Source: Hymenobacter nivis (lineage in GTDB: Bacteria; Bacteroidota; Bacteroidia; Cytophagales; Hymenobacteraceae). From it: a stretch of DNA of 64,000 bases. Numbering within the stretch: the stretch's first letter is position 1; each line of letters begins with the position of its first letter. Of the stretch, positions 43,492 to 51,539 are shown one piece after another. A model generated the notes under the pieces. That model ran no database searches. It was not told the origin of the DNA and saw nothing but the letters and a program-made list of their open reading frames with translations. The stretch covers positions 3,224,001 to 3,288,000 of the forward strand of contig NZ_CP029145.1 of the NCBI RefSeq assembly GCF_003149515.1, written 5' to 3'. The position numbers and the translations under genes are program-made.

Positions 43492-44248
43492 TTCCAAGAG
43501 AGTCGTCTACTTCGTCTTCGTCGCCGCGGGCGTAGCGGCCGGCCTTGCCGGGGCGGGGCGGCGGGGTGGGGTTGCCGGCCACCACCAGCACAATTTCGCC
43601 CTTGATGGCGGCCCGGGCCCCAAACTCGGCGGCGAGGCTGGCCAGCGTGCCGTTCACGGTTTCCTCAAACAGCTTGGTGAGCTCGCGGCTGACGGAGGCC
43701 GGGCGCTGGGCCCCAAACACCTCGGCCAGTTGGGTGAGGGTTTTCACCAGGCGGTGCGGCGATTCGTAGAAAATCATCGTCCGGGGCTCGGGCACCAGCT
43801 CGTGCAGGCGGGTTTGGCGGCCTTTTTTCACGGGCAGAAACCCTTCAAATGTGAAGCGCTCGGCCCCGAAGCCCGACTTGAGCAGGGCCGGCACCAGGGC
43901 GGTGGGGCCCGGCAGGCACTCCACGGCCAGGCCGCGGGCCAGGCACTCGCGCACCAGCAGGAAGCCAGGGTCGGAGATGCCGGGCGTGCCAGCGTCGCTC
44001 ACCAGGGCCATCTTTTCGCCCTTTTCGAGGCGCTCCAGCAGGCGCGGCACCTGCTGGTGCTCGTTGTGGAGGTGGTAGCTGAGGAGCGGTTTTTTCAGGC
44101 CCAGGTGCTGGAGCAGGCGGCCGCTGACGCGGGTATCTTCGGCTAGCACCAGGTCGGCCTCGCCCAGCACGCGGATGGCCCGCAGGGTGATGTCCTCCAG
44201 GTTGCCGATGGGCGTGGGCACGAGGGTGAGGGCGGGAGCGTCGGGCAT
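43454..44248 (-). CDS. rsmI: 16S rRNA (cytidine(1402)-2'-O)-methyltransferase
   Basis: 264 residues. It starts LVPTPIGNLEDITLRAIRVL, then has LAEDTRVSGRLLQHLGL, VSDAGTPGISDPGF and FYESPHRLVKTL, all standard for RsmI of the tetrapyrrole-methylase fold. It methylates the ribose of C1402 in 16S rRNA with SAM. The last 40 residues form an acidic disordered tail (ARGDEDEVDDSLGNEAYNSN) beyond the usual end, whose DNA overlaps lnt. A TACCTTTG box lies 5 nt upstream of the ATG. Confidence 0.94.
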   Translation of the reverse strand: MPDAPALTLVPTPIGNLEDITLRAIRVLGEADLVLAEDTRVSGRLLQHLGLKKPLLSYHLHNEHQQVPRLLERLEKGEKMALVSDAGTPGISDPGFLLVRECLARGLAVECLPGPTALVPALLKSGFGAERFTFEGFLPVKKGRQTRLHELVPEPRTMIFYESPHRLVKTLTQLAEVFGAQRPASVSRELTKLFEETVNGTLASLAAEFGARAAIKGEIVLVVAGNPTPPPRPGKAGRYARGDEDEVDDSLGNEAYNSNEFGED

Positions 44249-44253
44249 GGGGG

Positions 44254-44261
44254 CAAAGGTA
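44254..44261 (-). promoter_or_regulatory. TACCTTTG -7 box abutting the rsmI start
   Basis: The box ends 5 nt before the ATG, implying a leaderless or nearly leaderless rsmI-lnt transcript. No TTG at -33 is seen. Confidence 0.45.
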
Positions 44262-44357
44262 CGGGGCCCCGGGTTGGGGCTCCTTTACAACCCAAAGGGC
44301 CCAACCATAGTACACCCTTCTACTACCTGCTTTGCTTTCAACTTCATTTTCTATCCC

Positions 44358-44876
44358 ATGCCCGTCGACCCGAACAACCGCCCCATCCGCGTCATCAACG
44401 ACGACACTACCGACGAGGAAATGCGCGCCGGCCACCACATTCCCAACGCCGACCCACCCAAGAACGAGGCGGCCCGCGGCGGCTTTGGCAACCGCGACGG
44501 CAAGCAGGGCTTCGGCTCCGACACGGCCGGCGGCGCAACGGCCCTGGGCGTGAACGAGGACGCTGATGCGATGACGCCCCCCGCCGACAACATGCGCTCG
44601 GACGACGAGGGCCGCGATGCCCGCGCTGACCAAGACTTGCCGGCCCTCGAAACCTACGACGACGACCCCGACCTGGTGGCCGTGCACAACCCCGGCGGCC
44701 CCGTGGACGAGCTCGACGCCGACGACCGCCGCAAGGGGCCCGACGAAATGGAAAACCCCAAGTCGCGCGTAGGCATGGGCGAGATGGAGCCTAAGCCCCT
44801 CAAGCCCATCACCGGCACCGATACCAACGCCGAGCTGACCGACTTCAACGCCACCGACACGGCCATCGACCAGTAG
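44358..44876 (+). CDS. Acidic, glycine-rich disordered protein
   Basis: 172 residues with no hydrophobic core, rich in Asp, Glu, Gly, Pro and Asn (for example DPNNRPIRVINDDTTDEEMR and DDDPDLVAVHNPGGPVDELD). Probably intrinsically disordered and cytoplasmic, resembling hydrophilin-like proteins in composition only. No signal peptide, no known domain. It is followed after 54 bp by a second small protein of the same type, so the two probably form a unit. Confidence 0.7.
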   Translation: MPVDPNNRPIRVINDDTTDEEMRAGHHIPNADPPKNEAARGGFGNRDGKQGFGSDTAGGATALGVNEDADAMTPPADNMRSDDEGRDARADQDLPALETYDDDPDLVAVHNPGGPVDELDADDRRKGPDEMENPKSRVGMGEMEPKPLKPITGTDTNAELTDFNATDTAIDQ

Positions 44877-44930
44877 CCAAGCTGGGGGCCCTACCCAGTA
44901 GTTCTTTTTCCCACCTAACCCATTTATACC

Positions 44931-45137
44931 ATGCCTACCCACCACGATAACCGGAAGGACCGCGACAACTCCGACGAGCACAACCTCGAAGGCAAACCAA
45001 AAGCCGGCGTGCTACCGGTGGACGATTTTAGCGAAGCCAAGGAAGAGCAGCTGGAAAAAGATGCGCTGGACGCTGGCGTCACCCACCCCAACCGAGGCCA
45101 CGACAAGCCCAGCATCGACAAGCCGGCCTACGATTAG
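44931..45137 (+). CDS. Small charged disordered protein
   Basis: 68 residues, strongly hydrophilic (MPTHHDNRKDRDNSDEHNLE; DFSEAKEEQLEKDALDAGV). The KAGVLPVDDFSEAKEEQLEK segment could form one helix. It begins with the same MP dipeptide and has the same composition as the preceding protein. Followed by a good terminator. No family recognised. Confidence 0.65.
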   Translation: MPTHHDNRKDRDNSDEHNLEGKPKAGVLPVDDFSEAKEEQLEKDALDAGVTHPNRGHDKPSIDKPAYD

Positions 45138-45157
45138 TATTGCCTTTCCGAATATAG

Positions 45158-45192
45158 AAAGCGCCTCGCCTTACCCGGCGGGGCGCTTTTTT
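45158..45192 (+). terminator. Rho-independent terminator
   Basis: A 13-bp stem (AAAGCGCCTCGCC / GGCGGGGCGCTTT, one G-T pair) followed by T6. Confidence 0.88.
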
Positions 45193-45258
45193 GTCATTCC
45201 GAGCGCAGCGAGGAAGCTGAATTAGGGCCCCCAGATTCCTCGCTACGCTCGGAATGAC
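45193..45258. repeat. Short inverted repeat, GTCATTCCGAGCGCAGCGAGGAA type
   Basis: 23-nt arms 45193-45215 and 45236-45258 differ at one position; the loop is 20 nt. The GAGCGCAGCGA core resembles the family A repeats. It directly abuts the terminator of the upstream gene in a convergent gap. Confidence 0.88.
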
Positions 45259-45292
45259 ACGTTGTGCACGGGGTATCCGCCGCAGAACTACG

Positions 45293-46759
45293 CTACCCAA
45301 TCAGCTCCGCCACAATCTTAGCCGATAATAAGCACAGCGGGATACCGCCGCCGGGGTGCACCGAGCCGCCGCAGAAGTACAGGCCGTCGAGCCGGCCCGA
45401 GAAGTTGGGGTGGCGTAGGAAGGCCGCCAGCGGGTTGTTGCTGGAGCTGCCGTACAGGGCCCCGCCGGACGATGACGTGTCGGCGGCAATGCCGGGCGGG
45501 GTCCAGATTTTTTCGGCTTTGATGAGCGGCTCGATGGCCACGCCCAGGGCCCCGGACAGCCGGGCCAGCACGAGGCGGCGCGTTTTATGGGTGAGAGCAT
45601 CCCAGTCCTGACCTTCGTCGTGGGGCACGTTCACCATTACGAACCAGTTTTCGTGACCAGCCGGGGCGTCGGCGGGCGTTTTTTTGGACGTGACGTTGAC
45701 GTACACCGTCACGTCGTCGGCCACGGTTTTATCCTCGAAAATGGCCTGGAATTCCTGCTGGTAATCGCTGGAAAAGAAGATGTTGTGCAAGTCCAACTCG
45801 GGAAATTCGCGAGCGATACCCCAGTAGAAAATCAGCGCCGAGGAGGAGCGCGGCTGGGCCAGCGTGCGCTCGGGCGCGGGCTGAGTGGGCAGTAGGCGGC
45901 GGTAGGTAGGCACCACGTCCATGTTGCTCACCACCAAGCCGAAGTCGTACACGTCGTGGGCCGTGCGCAGGCCCGTGATGTGTTTATCAGCCACCAAAAT
46001 CTCCTCTACCGGCTCGTTGAACCGAAATTTCACTCCGAATTCTTCGGCTAGGCGGTACAGGCTTTCGGCAATGGCGTAGATGCCGCCCACGGGGTAGAAC
46101 GCGCCAATGCCGTGCTCCAGGTGCGGAATCATGCTCAGCGTGGCGGGGGCCTGGTACGGGTCGGAGCCGTTGTAGGTGGCGTAGCGGTCGAAGAGCTGCA
46201 CCAGGCGCGGGTCGGCAAAGGCCTTGGCGTGGCGCTGGTGCATGGTGCCGAGCAGGCCCAGCGCCGGCAGGGCCCCCACGGCCTTCAGGGTTTCGGGGCT
46301 GAAGTAGGTACCGGCCTTGTGCAGCGACTTGTGTAAAAACGTGCCCGCCGTGGCATCGTAGGCCTTGCCGCTGCGCGCCAGAAACTGCGTGACGGTGGCC
46401 GCCGGGGCCCCCAGCTTTTCCTCCACTTCGGCAGCAAACTTGTCCGCCTCGGCCCAGGCCGCTAGGCGCGTGCCGTCGGCGAAGAAGTAGTTGGTAATCG
46501 GGTCGAGCCGCTCGTAACGAAAATAATCGGTAGGCTCTCGGTGGGCCAGCCGGAAAATGTCATCCACCAGCTGCGGCAGCGTGAACAGCGAGGGCCCCGC
46601 ATCGAAGCGGTAGCCGCCGGGCAGCTCAAACTGGTGCATTTTGCCGCCAAACGAGGGCCCCGCCTCGAACACCGTAACGGCGTGGCCAGCCACGGCCAGC
46701 CGCACGGCGGCGGCCAGCCCCGCCACTCCCGCCCCGATGACGGCCACGGGCGGCCGCAT
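45293..46759 (-). CDS. crtI: Phytoene desaturase family protein (CrtI-type)
   Basis: About 488 residues from ATG 46759; an in-frame GTG at 46789 adds ten. The FAD motif AVIGAGVAGLAAAVRLAVAG opens the protein, then GGKMHQFELPGGYRFDAGPS and the C-terminal CrtI signature (LYFCGGSVHPGGGIPLCLLS). It desaturates phytoene or a later carotenoid intermediate using FAD. No crtB or other carotenoid gene is adjacent, so the exact step is uncertain. It is divergent from the cobalamin riboswitch. Confidence 0.88.
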   Translation of the reverse strand: MRPPVAVIGAGVAGLAAAVRLAVAGHAVTVFEAGPSFGGKMHQFELPGGYRFDAGPSLFTLPQLVDDIFRLAHREPTDYFRYERLDPITNYFFADGTRLAAWAEADKFAAEVEEKLGAPAATVTQFLARSGKAYDATAGTFLHKSLHKAGTYFSPETLKAVGALPALGLLGTMHQRHAKAFADPRLVQLFDRYATYNGSDPYQAPATLSMIPHLEHGIGAFYPVGGIYAIAESLYRLAEEFGVKFRFNEPVEEILVADKHITGLRTAHDVYDFGLVVSNMDVVPTYRRLLPTQPAPERTLAQPRSSSALIFYWGIAREFPELDLHNIFFSSDYQQEFQAIFEDKTVADDVTVYVNVTSKKTPADAPAGHENWFVMVNVPHDEGQDWDALTHKTRRLVLARLSGALGVAIEPLIKAEKIWTPPGIAADTSSSGGALYGSSSNNPLAAFLRHPNFSGRLDGLYFCGGSVHPGGGIPLCLLSAKIVAELIG

Positions 46760-46856
46760 GGGCACTCGGTTTTTCTGTTGCGTATTCACTGCATTGCTAA
46801 CCGCGATGCCCGGGGTAGAAGTTTGGGCCCCAGCGCTAAAAATGCTTCTTACCTTC

Positions 46857-47070
46857 GCGGCAGGTTACCGCTGCTTCGATTTTTCTAAATCAACCAGCGG
46901 CCGGTTTTTGGCCCTCGGGCCGGAATGAAAAGGGAATCGGGTGCAACTCCCGAACAGACGCGCTACTGTAAGTGCCACCCCGGCCGGGGCCCCTAGTTTT
47001 CCATTGGCAGGGCCCCCAGGCTGGCCGAGAAGGAAGGGCCCCGGCGGCGCAAAGTCAGGAGACCTGCCGG
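46857..47070 (+). ncRNA. Cobalamin (B12) riboswitch
   Basis: The outer P1 stem GGCAGGT (46859-46865) pairs with ACCTGCC (47062-47068). The core has AATGAAAAGGGAATCGGGTG, then CAACTCCCGAACAGACGCGC, then CTACTGTAAGTGC, and ends with GCGCAAAGTCAGGAGACC. These are the conserved elements of the cobalamin aptamer in order. A TACCTTCG (46850-46857) could be an imperfect -7 box. Downstream on this strand is only the acyl-CoA thioesterase gene. A 10-bp hairpin (CCGGCTTCCG / CGGAAGCCGG) at about 47133-47157 may belong to the expression platform. Confidence 0.93.
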
Positions 47071-47238
47071 CCGCCATTTGATGCTTCCCTCGCGCTTTGG
47101 GGCTCCGCATCAGGTTTGGCACCGCCGGCAAGCCGGCTTCCGCACTACGGAAGCCGGGGCCGGTACGGCCACGCCTGGGCACGCGCACCACCGGGCAAGG
47201 AACGACGCACTCCACCGTTTTACCCTTACGCTCAGCTT

Positions 47239-47644
47239 TATGCAAGACCTTGCCGACCAGATTGCCCGCGCCGAGACGCGCATCTTCAAAGCCGTTTTCC
47301 CCGGCACCACCAACCACTACGATACGCTATTTGGCGGGGCTACCCTGCACATGATGGACGAGGTGGCCTTCATCACGGCCACCCGCTTCTCGCGCCTCAA
47401 AATGGTCACCGTATCGTCCGACCGGGTCGATTTTACGCACCCCATCCCCGGCGGCACGCTGGTCGAACTCATCGGCAATGTGGTGCGCGTGGGCACCACC
47501 AGCCTGCAAGTACGGGTCGAATTGTACGTCGAACAGATGTATTCAGAAGAGCGCCTGCTGGCCGTCACCGGCTCCTTCACCTTCGTAGCCCTGGACGACG
47601 CCCGCCGCCCCACGCCCATCCGGCCGGTGGCGGCAGCCATCTAA
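47239..47644 (+). CDS. Acyl-CoA thioesterase (hotdog fold, YciA-like)
   Basis: 134 residues from ATG 47239. The hotdog signature is TNHYDTLFGGATLHMMDEVA, with the active-site Asp in DEVAFITATR, followed by VDFTHPIPGGTLVELIGNVV. This places it in the acyl-CoA hydrolase (YciA/BACH) group, which releases CoA from acyl-CoAs. The frame stays open to an ATG at 47081, directly after the riboswitch, which would add 53 Arg/His/Gly-rich residues unlike the family. The gene is alone behind a B12 riboswitch, an unusual pairing. Confidence 0.9.
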
Positions 47645-47735
47645 ACAGTTGGGGCCCTCTCTCATTGCAGTGTGCGAAAAAAGAGGGTCCCAGCTATGTA
47701 TTAAATGAACGGCGCAAGGCACCTAGTCCACGCTA

Positions 47736-48944
47736 CTACTCCACGGCCAGCACCAGCCCTTTCAGGTACGCGCCCTCCGGGTGGAAGAGGCTCACGGGGT
47801 GGTCGGCAGGCTGGGTGAGGCGGTGCAGGATGCGGGCGGGGCGGCCGGCTTCGATGGCGGCGGCCAGCACAGCGCCTTCAAACAGCTCGGGGCTAACTAC
47901 TTGCGAGCAGCTGAATGTAAAGAGCAGCCCACCCGGCGCCAGGTGCGCGATGCCCGCGGCGTTGAGGCGCTTGTAGCCCATGAGGGCAGCGTGCCGGGCC
48001 CCCATGTGCTTGGCGAAGGCGGGCGGGTCGAGTACGAGCAGGTCGTACGCGGCGGGGTGGTTTTTGAGGAAGCCGAGCACGTCGTCGGCGTAGGCGGCGT
48101 GGCGGTCGGCATGGGGGGCCAGGGCGGCGTTGCGCTCGGTGAGGGCAATGGCCTTCTTGCTGGAGTCGACGGAGTGCACCACCTCGGCCCCGGCGGCCAG
48201 GGCGTACACCGAGAAGCCGCCCGTGTAGCAGAACGTGTTCAGCACGCGGCGGCCGGCGGCGTAGCGGGCCAGCAGGGCCCGGTTGTCGCGCTGGTCGATG
48301 AAGAAACCAGTTTTCTGACCCGTCTCCCAGTCGATGGCAAACTGGTGGCCGTTCTCGGTCACGAGGTGCTCGGTGCCGGTGCTTTCGCCGAACAGGTAGC
48401 CATTCTGAGCGTCGGGTACGGCGTTGCCGGGCACGGTTTCGGCGCTTTTGTCGAAGATGGCGCGCAGCTTGTCGCCGAACACCACGCGCAGCGCGTCCGC
48501 TATTTCGGGGCGGGCGCGGTACATGCCCACGCTGTGGGCCTGCACCACGGCCACGTCGCCGTACACGTCAATGATGAGGCCGGGCAGGCCGTCGCCTTCG
48601 GCGTGCACCAGGCGGAACACGTTGGTACCGGCCGCGCCGGTCAGGGCCAGGCGCTGGCGCAATTGGTAGGCATTGCTGAGTTTGCGCACCCAAAAATCGG
48701 GCGTCGGCAACTCGGTTTCGGGTCCAAAATCGAGCATGCGCACGGCAATGGAGCCGCCGCCCGAGAAGTGGCCCATGCCCAGCAGCTCGCCGTCGGCGGC
48801 TTCCACGCGCACGGCGTCGCCCTCACCCGCGTCGCCCTTGAAGCGGGCAATGGCCCCCGAGAACACCCAGGGGTGGCGGCGGCGCAAGGAATGGTCTTTT
48901 CCGTTTTTGAGGACGATGGTGGCGGGCGAAGTCGAGTAGCTCAT
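47736..48944 (-). CDS. Class I SAM-dependent rRNA methyltransferase (RlmI-like)
   Basis: 402 residues from ATG 48944. An N-terminal PUA domain (about 1-80: [20 protein letters not shown] ... GELLGMGHF) is followed by an EEHEE-type domain and a Rossmann methyltransferase domain. The latter has [36 protein letters not shown] and the catalytic-type motif [18 protein letters not shown] carries the conserved Cys. RlmI makes m5C1962 in 23S rRNA. A TACCTTTG box lies 7 nt upstream. Confidence 0.93.
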   Translation of the reverse strand: MSYSTSPATIVLKNGKDHSLRRRHPWVFSGAIARFKGDAGEGDAVRVEAADGELLGMGHFSGGGSIAVRMLDFGPETELPTPDFWVRKLSNAYQLRQRLALTGAAGTNVFRLVHAEGDGLPGLIIDVYGDVAVVQAHSVGMYRARPEIADALRVVFGDKLRAIFDKSAETVPGNAVPDAQNGYLFGESTGTEHLVTENGHQFAIDWETGQKTGFFIDQRDNRALLARYAAGRRVLNTFCYTGGFSVYALAAGAEVVHSVDSSKKAIALTERNAALAPHADRHAAYADDVLGFLKNHPAAYDLLVLDPPAFAKHMGARHAALMGYKRLNAAGIAHLAPGGLLFTFSCSQVVSPELFEGAVLAAAIEAGRPARILHRLTQPADHPVSLFHPEGAYLKGLVLAVE

Positions 48945-48951
48945 AGGCCCG

Positions 48952-48959
48952 CAAAGGTA
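48952..48959 (-). promoter_or_regulatory. TACCTTTG -7 box just before the RlmI-like gene
   Basis: 7 nt separate the box from the ATG at 48944, giving a 0-3 nt leader if used. No clear -33 element. Confidence 0.45.
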
Positions 48960-48963
48960 CGCC

Positions 48964-49404
48964 TCACCGAAACCAGCGCCGGTAGATGGGCTTGCGCCAA
49001 GCAAACTGCGCCCACATGGCCGGGTAAACTAGCACGTCCAGGGCCCTGAAAGCGGTGCGGTACTCCAGGTTGTCCACAATGATGCTGCCGCCCCGGGGCC
49101 CCGGCTCAATGAGGTGGCGGTGCCGCCAGTAGCGCAGCGGCGGGGGCAGGCGCCGGCCCTCGTCCACGAAGTAGTGGGTGCCGTCGGGCAGCACGCCGTC
49201 GTCGGTGATGAGCGACGTCCAGGACAGCTTTTTGATGCCGGTGTTCAGCTCGATTTCCACCACGTCGCCGGTGCGGCTGCCATCGTAGCGCACCAGCTTC
49301 AGCTTCGGAAACGGCGGGGCCAGCGCCAAAAACAGCTCGCGGGTAAACCCCGCCATTACGTGGGCGGGGTCCTGGCCCACAGCAGTACGAAGGATAACGC
49401 GCAT
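48964..49404 (-). CDS. SRPBCC-fold protein
   Basis: 146 residues from ATG 49404. It starts MRVILRTAVGQDPAHVMAGF and has the strand pattern and central VVEIELNTGIKKLSWTSLIT of small SRPBCC/START-like proteins in Bacteroidota. The C-terminal helix ends ALDVLVYPAMWAQFAWRKPI. Such proteins bind hydrophobic ligands; no function is assigned. It lies 19 bp upstream of the RlmI-like gene, whose -7 box sits in the gap. Confidence 0.78.
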   Translation of the reverse strand: MRVILRTAVGQDPAHVMAGFTRELFLALAPPFPKLKLVRYDGSRTGDVVEIELNTGIKKLSWTSLITDDGVLPDGTHYFVDEGRRLPPPLRYWRHRHLIEPGPRGGSIIVDNLEYRTAFRALDVLVYPAMWAQFAWRKPIYRRWFR

Positions 49405-49454
49405 ATCCAGGCTTACGCCGGGGCCCCGGTTTGGTTGGCGCCGCACCGGGCGCC

Positions 49455-50996
49455 CTACCGCCAGTCGGGTAGGTTGCCGTCGGCAAACAGCAGGGTGCGG
49501 TTACGGCCGTCGGGTTCGGTCACCCACACGTCGGGGGCCGAGCGGTTGTCGTTGGGTGTATTCACGAAGTATAGCCGAAAGCCATCGGGCGCGTAGTGCG
49601 GGTACAGATCGTTGGTGCCGAGCTTCTTACCCCCGCCACTACCGCTGGTGCTACTGCCCGAAACGTCCACCGCCGCCGAACCGTCGAGGCGCTGCAAGTA
49701 AATGCGCGCGTCGAGCTGCCGGCCACCGGCATCGTCGAAGCCGGCCGCGTCGTGGGTGTAGGCCACCGTGCGCCCATCGATGCTGAAGGCGGGCGAATCG
49801 ACGCGGCCGGGCAGGTTGCCTACCAGCGTCACCAGGCCACTGCCGTCGGTATTCCCGAGCAGAATTTCCGAGTCGAACACGTTAGGCCCCACGGTTTGCA
49901 CCGCAATGCGGCCGCCGCCTTGGGCCGTCCAGTCGCACTCGCGGAAGTGGCGGCCGGCGGGGGCCGTAGCAATTTGCACCAGGCCCGTACCGTCGCGGTT
50001 CACGCGGTATAGCTGGTCGTAATGCGCATACAGCAGCTGGGCCCCGTCGGGCGACCAGCAGTAGCCCACGCCGGGGTTGTTGTAGCCCTCGGCCGCCAGC
50101 GTGGTAATGCGCCGCTTGTTGGAGCCGTCGCGGCTCATGGTGTACAGCTGGAACTGCCCTGTAGCGTTGGAGGCGTAGGCCACCAAATCGAGGTTGGGGC
50201 TGAGCCGGGGGGCCGTTTCCACGAAGGCCGAGCTGGTGAGCTGCACGAGGTTGGCCCCGGCTTCGTTCGCCGAATAGATGTCGGCGTTACCGTTCACGGT
50301 GCGCACAAACAGGAAGCGGTTGTCGGGCAGGGCCTTAGTTTGGAAGCTCCAGACAGGGCCCCGGGCGGCAACACCGGCGGGGTTGCGCACCGTCACCTGC
50401 CAGTAGTAGGTGGTATTGAAGCGCAGGCTCGGGGCCAGCACCGTAGTGTCGCGGGCGTTGCTCAGCAGGGTGCGCTGGTTAAGGTTGTTGCTCTCGTACA
50501 GCACCACATCGTACTTCAGCGAGTCGCTTTTGAGGGCCCCGGCGGCGGGACGCCAGCTTAGCTGCACGTCGGCGGGCTGCCCGGTGGCGCCCACTGTGGG
50601 CGTGGGCCGCGCGGCCACGCCGGGCGTGTTGGTGGTGGCGGTTTTGTTCAACAGCAGCACCACCGACTGAGGTTGGCCGTTGGTTATGGTGGCGCTGCCG
50701 GTAGTGGCATCGTAGGTGGCGCGGCGGGCGGCCACGCTCACGAGGCCCGTAGGTACGGAGGTAATGACGACTTGGCCCTTGGCGTCAGTCACGAACGAGC
50801 CAGTAGCGGGCGTGGTGCTCACGGCCACGTTGGCCAGCGGCTGGCTGGTGCTGCCGTCGAGCACGGTCACGGTGAGGGTGCCGAAGTAGGCGGGCTCCAC
50901 TTGGGTGGGCTCGCAAGCGGCCAGCACCAGCAGGCAGAGCGAAAGCAGGAAGGCCCCGACTTGGGGGCCCCGCTCGAAGAACGATAAAATGCGCAT
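49455..50996 (-). CDS. Curli-locus lipoprotein with Ig-like, FN3 and PD40 domains
   Basis: 513 residues from ATG 50996. The signal peptide ends in lipobox LLVLAAC. Residues about 25-100 are a carboxypeptidase-regulatory-like domain (LTVTVLDGSTSQPLANVAVS). A fibronectin-III-like domain follows (about 120-210, TTYYWQVTVRNPAG). Then come PD40/TolB-like propeller blades (VETAPRLSPNLDLVAYASNA; LYPHYAPDGFRLYFVNTPND). It is the last gene of the csgA-csgB-csgH unit, 16 bp after csgH. A role in anchoring or assembling curli at the outer membrane is inferred from position only. Confidence 0.85.
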   Translation of the reverse strand: MRILSFFERGPQVGAFLLSLCLLVLAACEPTQVEPAYFGTLTVTVLDGSTSQPLANVAVSTTPATGSFVTDAKGQVVITSVPTGLVSVAARRATYDATTGSATITNGQPQSVVLLLNKTATTNTPGVAARPTPTVGATGQPADVQLSWRPAAGALKSDSLKYDVVLYESNNLNQRTLLSNARDTTVLAPSLRFNTTYYWQVTVRNPAGVAARGPVWSFQTKALPDNRFLFVRTVNGNADIYSANEAGANLVQLTSSAFVETAPRLSPNLDLVAYASNATGQFQLYTMSRDGSNKRRITTLAAEGYNNPGVGYCWSPDGAQLLYAHYDQLYRVNRDGTGLVQIATAPAGRHFRECDWTAQGGGRIAVQTVGPNVFDSEILLGNTDGSGLVTLVGNLPGRVDSPAFSIDGRTVAYTHDAAGFDDAGGRQLDARIYLQRLDGSAAVDVSGSSTSGSGGGKKLGTNDLYPHYAPDGFRLYFVNTPNDNRSAPDVWVTEPDGRNRTLLFADGNLPDWR

Positions 50997-51012
50997 AAAG
51001 CCGGGCAAGAAC

Positions 51013-51375
51013 TTAACGCGCCGCGACTTGTACCGCCGAATCCTGGGCCACGATGTGCCCCGCCAGGTCCAGCACCCGCAGGTGGATGCGGTACGTGTCC
51101 TGAGCTGTGGCGTTCACCCGGGCCTCCGACAGCGACACCTCCTGCGCCGGGGCCACGTCGAACTCACCGCGCTGGGTGTTTTGCGAGCGGCCGCCGGCGC
51201 CTTCCTTCAGCAGCGACAGTTCGTAGCGGTAGCGGGCGGCGGTGGGCAGCAGGCTGCGGCAGTGGCCCGTTACGGTCAGGAATCCGTCTTGCTGGTGTAG
51301 TTCGAGGTGCGCGCGGCATGGCTCGGGGGGCCCGGCACCCTGCCAGGCCGCGAGTAGAAGTAATAGTGGGAGCAT
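51013..51375 (-). CDS. csgH: CsgH-like curli chaperone
   Basis: 120 residues with a short signal peptide. The mature beta-sandwich has YRYELSLLKEGAGGRSQNTQ followed by RGEFDVAPAQEV and ends YRIHLRVLDLAGHIVAQD. This is the CsgC/CsgH pattern, including the SxxxQ(G/N) segment I associate with the family. CsgC/H proteins suppress premature curlin polymerisation in the periplasm. It lies between csgB and the PD40 lipoprotein. Three Cys of the precursor are in or near the signal region and CRAHLE/GHCRS. Confidence 0.82.
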   Translation of the reverse strand: MLPLLLLLAAWQGAGPPEPCRAHLELHQQDGFLTVTGHCRSLLPTAARYRYELSLLKEGAGGRSQNTQRGEFDVAPAQEVSLSEARVNATAQDTYRIHLRVLDLAGHIVAQDSAVQVAAR

Positions 51376-51471
51376 AATGAATGGGTGGGATGAGATTAGA
51401 AGAAAATCTATTTATACTGCTTACCAACAAGATGTTGCATTAGCCGTCGAACAAGACTTGCCCTACCAACA

Positions 51472-51507
51472 AGACAAGCCGGGGGCTATTGCGCCGCCGG
51501 CTTGTCT
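51472..51507. terminator. Hairpin downstream of csgB
   Basis: An 11-bp stem AGACAAGCCGG / CCGGCTTGTCT with a 14-nt loop in the csgB-csgH gap. There is no strong T run on the minus strand, so it may attenuate rather than stop transcription, or stabilise the csgB end. Confidence 0.45.
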
Positions 51508-51539
51508 CGCTCGTTTTCCAGGGCCCCGTGTCCGGCAGC

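Noticed and set aside
46972..47976. Plus-strand open frame of 334 codons over the riboswitch and thioesterase in another frame
   Set aside because: It would translate the B12 aptamer and overlap the thioesterase out of frame; no family match.
47781..49049. Plus-strand open frame of 422 codons opposite the RlmI-like gene
   Set aside because: Antisense to a clear methyltransferase, no recognisable domain, composition typical of a shadow frame.
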